Source: Chitinivibrionales bacterium (lineage in GTDB: Bacteria > Fibrobacterota > Chitinivibrionia > Chitinivibrionales > FEN-1185). Taken from it: a stretch of DNA of 13,624 nucleotides. The position numbers were made by a program, and so were the translations under genes. Under the pieces are notes generated by a model. It made no database searches. It was not told the DNA's origin and worked only from the letters and a program-made list of their open reading frames with translations. Below, piece by piece: positions 8,410 to 13,624 of the stretch (the stretch's first letter is position 1; each line of letters opens with the position of its first letter). The stretch spans positions 1-13,624 of the forward strand of contig JAQUMP010000032.1 in the NCBI GenBank assembly GCA_028718065.1, in the 5' to 3' direction.

Positions 8410-8480
8410 GGCTGTTAGTGCGTTTAAAATATCTGCCAGAACCTTACCTGTCAATCCCCTATTGTTTAACATTAACAGCC
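8410..8480. repeat. Inverted 8-mers flanking the fibro-slime promoter
   Basis: GGCTGTTA at 8410-8417 recurs inverted as TAACAGCC at 8473-8480. One copy lies just downstream of the predicted start, the other upstream of the -35. The arrangement would suit a dimeric regulator bridging or covering the promoter. An 8-base match could arise by chance, so the regulatory reading is tentative. Confidence 0.35.
8426..8454 (-). promoter_or_regulatory. Strong sigma70-type promoter for the fibro-slime gene
   Basis: On the minus strand a perfect -35 TTGACA (8449-8454) and a -10 TATTTT (8426-8431) are 17 bases apart. Start would be near 8419, giving a leader of about 86 bases to the ATG at 8333. This makes the gene independent of the metallo-hydrolase gene upstream, 205 bases away. 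Inverted 8-mers and a palindrome surround it (separate entries). Confidence 0.6.
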
Positions 8481-8483
8481 TTA

Positions 8484-8506
8484 TTGCACCATTGCACCAA
8501 GTGCAA
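8484..8506. repeat. Tandem TTGCACCA and perfect palindrome upstream of the fibro-slime promoter
   Basis: TTGCACCA occurs twice in tandem (8484-8491, 8492-8499), and the second copy begins a perfect inverted repeat, TTGCAC-CAA-GTGCAA (8492-8506). It lies roughly 75-90 bases upstream of the predicted start and just after the metallo-hydrolase stop. No T-tract follows on the minus strand, so it does not look like a terminator; an operator or activator site is possible. Confidence 0.45.
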
Positions 8507-8538
8507 CGGGAACCGATACCGGCGTTTTGATTTTTTAT

Positions 8539-9384
8539 TTACAAAGGCAATAGCAGCGGTTCGCCCGGGCAAAGCGTGAGGAACGTGCCGGGACAATCCT
8601 TTGCAAAGGGCAATGAGTCCGCGGGATCGCTTTCCAGCGCGCGCGCCCAGTCCCGGTACGGCGGCGAGCCGTCGCCGCGCGGCGCTTCGAAGGTGCCGTA
8701 ATGATACGCCATCATGATTTTTGCGCCGCAGGAGCGCGCCAGCGCCGCCGATCCGTCCGGACCAAGATGGGTGTTCACCATGTAGGCCGCGTCCCACATA
8801 AGCACGTCCACGTTTTTAAATTGGAGCAATTCCCAGATCAAGCGCGTATCGCCGGGGTGCCAGATCGTGCCGTCGGGCGTATGCAGTATATACCCGCAGC
8901 AGTCGCCGCGTTTCCAGGGGTTTTGCGGATTATGGTCGTGCATGGCGGGTGAAATCTCTATGGAAATATTACCGAAGGAGTGCCGCTCAAAATCCTTGAC
9001 CGATGTCGTCCGGTCCTCCGGCACGCCTATCTCCCGCAGCCTTTTTACCAGCGGCGCCGGTCCCATATACTGCGGCGCAAGGCGCTGTTCGAACACCGCC
9101 GTCGATTTCGCGCCGAAATGATCGTCTTCGGCATGGGTATGAAGTATGGCATCCACGCGCGGCACATCGCTGCTCTCTATCGGTAAAGAGGGAACTTTTA
9201 ATTGGTAATCGTGCTCCGAACGTTTCGTACCGTTTTCCCCCATAAGCGTTATTACCGGATCGATCAAAACCACCGTGCCGCGCGAATTTACCAGCAGGCC
9301 GGCCATGCCCAACCAGGCCATAAGGGTATCCGGGCGCGGGCCGAAAAACGCGGCCGGTATCTTTTGGACTTTTAGCAGCGTCAT
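8539..9384 (-). CDS. UlaG-like metallo-beta-lactamase-fold hydrolase
   Basis: 281 residues, no signal peptide, so cytoplasmic. It has the layout of the UlaG/L-ascorbate-6-phosphate lactonase branch of metallo-beta-lactamase-fold enzymes: WLGMAGLLVNSRGTVVLIDP at 24-43, a metal motif at 82-89 (HTHAEDDH), GPAPLVKRLREIGVP, a histidine-rich loop AMHDH (147-151), HPGDTR with Asp179, and AYHYGTFEAP with His228. Aligned on the final DH, the canonical second metal histidine is replaced by Glu86 (H-x-E-x-D-H), a notable variation. AAGGAGG lies 6 bases before the ATG. The gene follows the SUMF1-like gene by 42 bases and may be read from the same transcript. The substrate is unknown; a sugar-lactone or phosphodiester is possible but unsupported by residues I can identify. 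Confidence 0.85.
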   Translation of the reverse strand: MTLLKVQKIPAAFFGPRPDTLMAWLGMAGLLVNSRGTVVLIDPVITLMGENGTKRSEHDYQLKVPSLPIESSDVPRVDAILHTHAEDDHFGAKSTAVFEQRLAPQYMGPAPLVKRLREIGVPEDRTTSVKDFERHSFGNISIEISPAMHDHNPQNPWKRGDCCGYILHTPDGTIWHPGDTRLIWELLQFKNVDVLMWDAAYMVNTHLGPDGSAALARSCGAKIMMAYHYGTFEAPRGDGSPPYRDWARALESDPADSLPFAKDCPGTFLTLCPGEPLLLPL

Positions 9385-9426
9385 AAAAGGCCTCCTTAAA
9401 AGGGGTTCTTTCTGCGCGAAACGATC

Positions 9427-10608
9427 CTACTTGAGCGCAAGAATTTTAGAGGCCACCCTCCGGCCGTCGCTCATCTGGGCGATTGCGATATAAACGCAGT
9501 TTGGACGCGTATCGCCCCCGAATTGGACTTGCGATATGGGAGCGGCGGCCTGCCGGGTCAATTCTTTTCCGTCAATTGAATAAAACCCGATAATTTTAGA
9601 GCTCTCCGCACCGCCGGACCGCCTGATTCCCGCCGGCCGCCGCACGGCGCTGGAGGCGGATACCGAAACGGCGACGCGAAAACCGAAACGGTCGTCGTAG
9701 GGAGCGTCGACACAATGGTTCCCGCCGCGAAAACCGCAGCGCATGTCCGACTCCGCCGCGATCCATTCGTTACGGACCGCGCCGCCGCGGCAAACGCGCC
9801 TCGTATTATCGCAAACCCCGTCTCCTTCCGCCGGGCCCGGGGGATCGATCGACGGCGAAACGCCGTAGTAGGTCTTGCCCCACCAGTCATTACACCACTC
9901 TCCCACATTGCCGAGCATGTCGTACAGCCCGAACGCATTCGAATCTTTTCCACCCACGGGATGGTTGTTCGTGTCGGGAGAATTGCTGGGCTCGGGCGGC
10001 TTGGAGTAACCGCCGAACCAGGCAATCTTCGACAAATCCGCCATCGTGGCGCCATTGTAGTACATTGTCGTCGTTCCCGCGCGACAGGCATATTCCCATT
10101 CCGCTTCCGTCGGCAGGCGCACCTCCCTGCCTGTTTTTGTTTTTACCGCCGTGCAAAATCTCTGAGTGGAAGGCCAGTTAATGCCCGACGCCGGCCAATC
10201 GGCATGAAGCGGCTGCCCGTATGTTGGAGAGGCGTTCGGCAATACAGCGGTATACTCATCCTGTCGCACTTCATATTTCCCCATGTAAAACGGCTTGGAT
10301 ATGGTCACCTCATGTTGCGGTTGTTCGCCGCCGGTACGGGAGAGTTCAAAAGCATCGGGACCGTTATATTGGCCCGGTTCGGTCTTCGGAGTCCCCATTG
10401 TAAACCTTCCCGCCGGAATCAGATTGAATATCATCTTGACGTTGTTGCCCAGATTCAGCGTGTCCGATGCCTTGAGGTTCGTGCGCGAGGCGTATGCCGC
10501 AACGGTTTCTTTGCCATCCCATAGGGGATAGTCTGCGGCATAGGAAAAACAATAGGCTAATACAATGCAAACGGTGCTACCAATCGACTTAAATAGGGTA
10601 AGTTTCAT
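9427..10608 (-). CDS. Secreted SUMF1/FGE-fold protein with C-terminal sorting-type tail
   Basis: 393 residues. Signal peptide 1-25 (SYA-AD). Residues about 60-315 carry the formylglycine-generating-enzyme-like fold: LIPAGRFTMG (63-72), PFYMGKYEV (106-114), RLPTEAEWEYACRAGT (164-179), NAFGLYDMLGNVGEWCNDWW (224-243), RRVCRGGA (270-277) and GFRVAV (309-314). In true FGE two cysteines in the region after the RGG motif do the oxidation; here that stretch is RNEWIAAESDM with no cysteine, so it is probably a non-catalytic family member, as many bacterial ones are. After an Arg/Gly-rich linker (320-335) comes a tail (340-393) with YSIDGKEL, CVYIAIAQ and a final KILALK, like type IX sorting tails. GAGGGG lies 6 bases before the ATG. 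The metallo-hydrolase gene follows at 42 bases. A role in cell-surface structure or ligand binding is inferred. Confidence 0.88.
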   Translation of the reverse strand: MKLTLFKSIGSTVCIVLAYCFSYAADYPLWDGKETVAAYASRTNLKASDTLNLGNNVKMIFNLIPAGRFTMGTPKTEPGQYNGPDAFELSRTGGEQPQHEVTISKPFYMGKYEVRQDEYTAVLPNASPTYGQPLHADWPASGINWPSTQRFCTAVKTKTGREVRLPTEAEWEYACRAGTTTMYYNGATMADLSKIAWFGGYSKPPEPSNSPDTNNHPVGGKDSNAFGLYDMLGNVGEWCNDWWGKTYYGVSPSIDPPGPAEGDGVCDNTRRVCRGGAVRNEWIAAESDMRCGFRGGNHCVDAPYDDRFGFRVAVSVSASSAVRRPAGIRRSGGAESSKIIGFYSIDGKELTRQAAAPISQVQFGGDTRPNCVYIAIAQMSDGRRVASKILALK

Positions 10609-10788
10609 AGCTGGCCCCTCAATTTTATGGCCTTAGGATTCGAGATATACGGTTAATATATTTGTAAAAATCAAACTTTGCTATTCACTATAAATTGACT
10701 TTAATGATATTGTTTTATTCAATTTAAGTCATTTTCCGGAAGGGGAAACCCGCTATTGGCGGGGACGCAATGTATAGTTTTTAAGACG
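10609..10788. other. AT-rich intergenic region with 8-bp inverted repeat
   Basis: This 180-base gap separates the SUMF1-like gene start from the amidohydrolase stop. Its right part holds a GC hairpin (separate entry). Bases 10691-10698 (TAAATTGA) recur inverted at 10719-10726 with a 20-base spacer, and a TTCCGGAA palindrome lies at 10734-10741. No convincing -35/-10 pair for the SUMF1-like gene was found, though its AT-richness suits a promoter. Confidence 0.3.
10749..10763 (-). terminator. Possible weak terminator hairpin after the amidohydrolase gene
   Basis: An inverted repeat CCCGC-TATTG-GCGGG lies 26 bases past the amidohydrolase stop. On the minus strand the hairpin is followed only by TTT then CCCC, so the U-tract is poor. 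It may attenuate read-through into the SUMF1-like gene. Confidence 0.35.
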
Positions 10789-12093
10789 CTATTTTCCCGC
10801 TTCGTTATCTTTTAAAAACCTGTCGAGCCCGAAAAGCCGCTTTGGATTGTCGACAAACAACCATGCGGCCAACTCCTTTGCGCGCATCAAGCTAAAAGAA
10901 CCATCGGCTACCTTCTGCGCAAGCGCGGCGGCCACGTTCCGGCGCGCAAGAAACTGGTGTCCGTAAACGCCATCCACAAAACAGTAGTCCCCGCCGAACG
11001 CGCTGATCTTATTGGCGGGAACGGCGTCCAGCCACTCGGCAAGCGCGCGCCGGGCGGCTTCCGGGCAGATAATATGCCCCCAACACATGTCGATAAAAAC
11101 ATTCCGGAAATTCTTGGCCAGAGTTCCGAGCTCCGAGACATACGGATAGCCCATGTGGAAAATGTCAAACCGTGCATTGCGGTATTCCAGAAAGAGGTTG
11201 GTTAAAAGGGCCGGATCGGCGTCATAAATAAAATTGCCGTTCCCTTCCTGGATGCCCGTATGAACTTGACATACGAGCTTGTTGTCGTCGGCCACGCGGC
11301 ACGCAAAATGCATCATATAGTCGGACAGCGCCTTGGCGGCCTTGATCGGCTGGCGCCCGTCCGGAAGATTGCCGTCCTGGAACAGCTCGTTAAACGCCCG
11401 CTCGGCGTCGGCGAATGCGACTTTGTCAAAGCGAAGGCTGCGGTGATACGCCAGACCGCATTTTAAGCACACGATCTTTGTGCGGCCGTTTATTTTGCTT
11501 TCAAAATGGCGGCGCGTGACTTCCATCCAATCGCTTAGGGTATGGGCCTCCATGCCGACCTCGGCGGCGGCGGCCCGGATTTGGCCGTAATGGTTCGGAC
11601 AAATAAAATTATCCATCCGCATTGTAAACACGAACGGGGCTTTGGTTTCGTGATACGGCGCGGGCGCCGGATCGCAAATCGCAAGCGCTATTTTTGATTT
11701 TTCGAGAACAACCCTATAATTATTGCCGCCGGCCCGCACTTTCCGGAAAAGATGGTCCAATTTTTCTATAGACCGGGAATTTATTTCGTCAATGCCGTAG
11801 AGGTCCCGGGCAGCAATGGCCAAGGAACGCCCATACCCGGTGCTCTCGGCCGCATGCCAATAGGGTTGCGCGATTTTCCACCGCGCTTTAAGGTCTTTAC
11901 GGCTATCGCGGACAACTGCCAGATCGCCCTCGGAAAGCCCTGAGGATACAAGATCGCAGGAAAAATAGTGCGTCAACCACTCCGCAAGAACATCCGTATC
12001 TTGCGGACGCTCCGACTCAAACGGCAGGTGCTCGTGCGTGTCGATAATCGTCAGCGCTTGAATGTGGTCAAGCAGGCTGTCGTAGGCCGCCAT
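10789..12093 (-). CDS. Amidohydrolase-superfamily TIM-barrel protein, uronate-isomerase-like
   Basis: Cytoplasmic protein of 434 residues from the ATG at 12093. In the 436-residue numbering counted from the TTG at 12099, it shows the amidohydrolase metal set: HxH in IIDTHEH (His22, His24), a candidate carboxylated lysine at VCLKCG (Lys213), His280 in CQVHTG, His315 in FHMGYP and Asp371 in FGGDYCF. The arrangement and the preceding ALTIIDTHEHL match amidohydrolase_2 and uronate isomerase-like proteins. Neither start gives a signal peptide. I prefer ATG 12093 because GGGAG lies 8 bases upstream; the TTG at 12099 would leave only 2 bases. It follows the GH27 gene by 17 bases, so the two are one operon. 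A sugar-acid substrate is suggested by that neighbour but not proven; another hydrolase activity is possible. Confidence 0.82.
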   Translation of the reverse strand: MAAYDSLLDHIQALTIIDTHEHLPFESERPQDTDVLAEWLTHYFSCDLVSSGLSEGDLAVVRDSRKDLKARWKIAQPYWHAAESTGYGRSLAIAARDLYGIDEINSRSIEKLDHLFRKVRAGGNNYRVVLEKSKIALAICDPAPAPYHETKAPFVFTMRMDNFICPNHYGQIRAAAAEVGMEAHTLSDWMEVTRRHFESKINGRTKIVCLKCGLAYHRSLRFDKVAFADAERAFNELFQDGNLPDGRQPIKAAKALSDYMMHFACRVADDNKLVCQVHTGIQEGNGNFIYDADPALLTNLFLEYRNARFDIFHMGYPYVSELGTLAKNFRNVFIDMCWGHIICPEAARRALAEWLDAVPANKISAFGGDYCFVDGVYGHQFLARRNVAAALAQKVADGSFSLMRAKELAAWLFVDNPKRLFGLDRFLKDNEAGK

Positions 12094-12101
12094 TGCCAAG
12101 G

Positions 12102-12106
12102 CTCCC
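12102..12106 (-). promoter_or_regulatory. Shine-Dalgarno deciding the amidohydrolase start
   Basis: GGGAG on the minus strand lies 8 bases before ATG 12093 but only 2 before the in-frame TTG 12099, so the ATG is the likelier start. It sits in the 17-base gap after the GH27 stop. Confidence 0.6.
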
Positions 12107-12110
12107 TGGA

Positions 12111-13624
12111 TTATTTAAGCACGATGGGCCGGACAAGCGTGCGCCCCGCGCAGCGCACATTGACAAAATAGACACCGGCGCTCAAACGTCCGGCGTCGAT
12201 GACGCACCGGTCTCCCGCGCCTGCCTGGAGAGAACGGACCCGCGCGCCCCGCGCATCGACCAGATCGGCCGATACGGGACCAGGCCGGCCGGCAGTGATG
12301 ACGACAAGCCGTTTGTCAAGCATTACATCCATCGGCGCCGCGTTGGATTCCGCCGCCGGAAGGACAACGCCGGTAGGATGCGCCGTGGAAAGCCGGACCA
12401 TGAAAACATCGTTGAGGGCCACGGGAGCGGGAGTTACCAGGGAATCGCCCGCGGTCCAGGTGCCCAGGTCCTTTTTCCCCCACAGGTCGCGCATGTAGTA
12501 GCTCTTTCCCGCGGCCATTCCCCCTCCGACCGACGCTATCTGCGCGGTTGAAATGCTTATTTTAGTAGCCGTCCAACTGTTACGGTTAAAAAACAATATC
12601 GCGTAATCGGCGTTGTTCGTATCCTTAAGCTGCTTTACCCACACCTCGACACTATTGGCGCTTATAACCCTTCTTCCCTGGATAACGCCGAGCTTGGTCA
12701 CGCCGCCGAGAGTATCCTGATCGATTGCCGTTACTTCCTGATTGGCATATATCGCTTTTGTGGAGTCATCCATATTCCTTATATCGTTACCGACAATCAA
12801 GGGAGCGGCCATCATGCACCAGAGCGAAAAATGGGCCCTGCCCTGGGTATTCGACATGCCGTTGCCGACCTCCAGCATATCGGGATCGTTCCAAGCGCCT
12901 ATACCGGAATAGGGATAATAAACGCAGTTCTGGTCAGCATTGCCTAATGCGCTATTAAACCCCGCCGTGATGTCTCCCGTGGTCCGCCACATATTCCCGA
13001 CGGAATCTCCCCATAGCCACGGACGCTCGATTCCCCAGTTGCAGATGCTGAACACCATCTCATGTGCCGTGGGGACCTTTGGCAACATGCGCGCGACGGC
13101 TGCATGAAACTGGGCGCCGATCGGGCCATAAAGCGCCACGGGATCACCGTACCCTCCGCACCAGTCAACTTTGACATAATCCACTCCCCAGGCGACAAAC
13201 GAATCGGCGTCCTGCGCCACATGGTCCTGTAGCGCCGGCATGAATCCTGCGCAGGTTCTGCTTGACACATCGGTATAAACGCCGAGCTTGAGTCCCTTGC
13301 TGTGGAGATAGTCGGCAACCGGTTTTAATCCGTTGGGGAAGCCCGAATTCGCAGCGATGCCGCCATTGGCGTCACGCCCGGGCGCACCCCAGGCGTCGTC
13401 GAGATTCACATACCTGAATCCGGCGTCCCTCATTCCGGAGGATACCATGGCGTCGCCCAGCCCTTTTATTAATGTATCGTTAAGTGGGCCGTGAAGATTT
13501 CCGACACCGAAATAGTTCCAAATGTTAAATCCCATCGGCGGCGTACGGGCCATACCGTTATTAAGGGCGTTGGTTTCCGATGCACTAAAAACGCCCAGGA
13601 TCGCTCCCGCAATAAAAAGTCGAA
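12111..13624 (-). CDS. Secreted GH27 alpha-galactosidase-like glycosidase (5' end beyond window)
   Basis: Glycoside hydrolase family 27 enzyme, probably releasing terminal alpha-galactose (or a related sugar) from exported or environmental glycans. 503 residues are visible. Counting M1 from the internal ATG at 13553: TPPMGFNIWN (4-13), LDDAWG (51-56), YVKVDWCGG with nucleophile Asp130 (126-134), and WNDPDMLEVG with acid/base Asp225 (221-230). All are intact. The frame stays open upstream of that ATG to the window edge, giving a hydrophobic run and an SAS-like site (FIAGAILGVFSASETNA), so it carries a signal peptide and starts outside the window. The C-terminus (about 405-480) has a beta-rich tail with VDARGARVRSL, LSAGVYFVNV and a final RPIVLK, matching type IX sorting tails. 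The amidohydrolase follows 17 bases downstream. GH27 assignment is firm; substrate choice between alpha-galactoside and N-acetylgalactosamine is not resolved. Confidence 0.93.
   Translation of the reverse strand, partial: RLFIAGAILGVFSASETNALNNGMARTPPMGFNIWNYFGVGNLHGPLNDTLIKGLGDAMVSSGMRDAGFRYVNLDDAWGAPGRDANGGIAANSGFPNGLKPVADYLHSKGLKLGVYTDVSSRTCAGFMPALQDHVAQDADSFVAWGVDYVKVDWCGGYGDPVALYGPIGAQFHAAVARMLPKVPTAHEMVFSICNWGIERPWLWGDSVGNMWRTTGDITAGFNSALGNADQNCVYYPYSGIGAWNDPDMLEVGNGMSNTQGRAHFSLWCMMAAPLIVGNDIRNMDDSTKAIYANQEVTAIDQDTLGGVTKLGVIQGRRVISANSVEVWVKQLKDTNNADYAILFFNRNSWTATKISISTAQIASVGGGMAAGKSYYMRDLWGKKDLGTWTAGDSLVTPAPVALNDVFMVRLSTAHPTGVVLPAAESNAAPMDVMLDKRLVVITAGRPGPVSADLVDARGARVRSLQAGAGDRCVIDAGRLSAGVYFVNVRCAGRTLVRPIVLK

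Noticed and set aside
8492..8506. TTGCAC palindrome as a terminator of the metallo-hydrolase gene
   Set aside because: The stem is short and AT-containing and no T-tract follows on the minus strand; a protein-binding site fits better.
9715..10524. Plus-strand open frame of 269 codons opposite the SUMF1-like gene
   Set aside because: Arginine-rich composition without domain signals; the minus strand has clear SUMF1 motifs and a signal peptide.
10789..12099. TTG start for the amidohydrolase at 12099
   Set aside because: Spacing from GGGAG would be 2 bases; the ATG at 12093 has 8.

Overview
The window most likely comes from a member of the Fibrobacterota or a close relative in the FCB group. 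The main clue is a secreted protein with two copies of the fibro-slime/PA14-like domain, a family best known from Fibrobacter proteins. Three secreted proteins (the fibro-slime protein, a sulfatase-modifying-factor-like protein and a GH27 glycosidase) also end in a similar short beta-rich tail like those that type IX secretion systems use for sorting. The genes are moderately GC-rich, tightly packed and preceded by good Shine-Dalgarno sequences. The longest gap is about 236 bases, and I saw no tRNA, rRNA, CRISPR array, insertion sequence or phage gene.

Layout. (1) Bases 1-3273, minus strand: a chemosensory pair, cheA then cheW (cheW cut by the left edge). This CheA is unusually long, with a charged insert in its first CheW-like domain and a second CheW-like domain at the C-terminus. 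(2) Bases 3274-3509: a divergent promoter region with a recognisable sigma70-type promoter for cheA. (3) Bases 3510-6176, plus strand: a two-gene unit of a small periplasmic YfiR/DUF4154-type protein and a TonB-dependent outer-membrane receptor. (4) Bases 6186-13624, minus strand: five co-directional genes. In transcription order they are a secreted GH27 alpha-galactosidase-like enzyme (5' end beyond the right edge), an amidohydrolase-superfamily protein resembling uronate isomerases, a secreted SUMF1/FGE-fold protein, a cytoplasmic UlaG-like metallo-beta-lactamase-fold hydrolase, and the double fibro-slime protein. The last has its own strong promoter.

How the parts may work together (inference). 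The minus-strand block looks like a surface and glycan-handling module: an exported galactosidase, a cytoplasmic enzyme possibly acting on a sugar acid, and exported carbohydrate-binding or structural proteins. The plus-strand pair looks like an outer-membrane uptake or sensing unit. Its divergent neighbour is a chemotaxis-type kinase, so receptor occupancy could be coupled to behaviour, but no methyl-accepting protein, CheY, TonB/ExbBD or diguanylate cyclase lies in the window to test this.

Three gene starts differ from the longest open reading frame. CheA starts at 3273 (not 3408), the amidohydrolase at 12093 (not the TTG at 12099), and the GH27 gene continues past the right edge with a visible signal peptide (not at the internal ATG at 13553).
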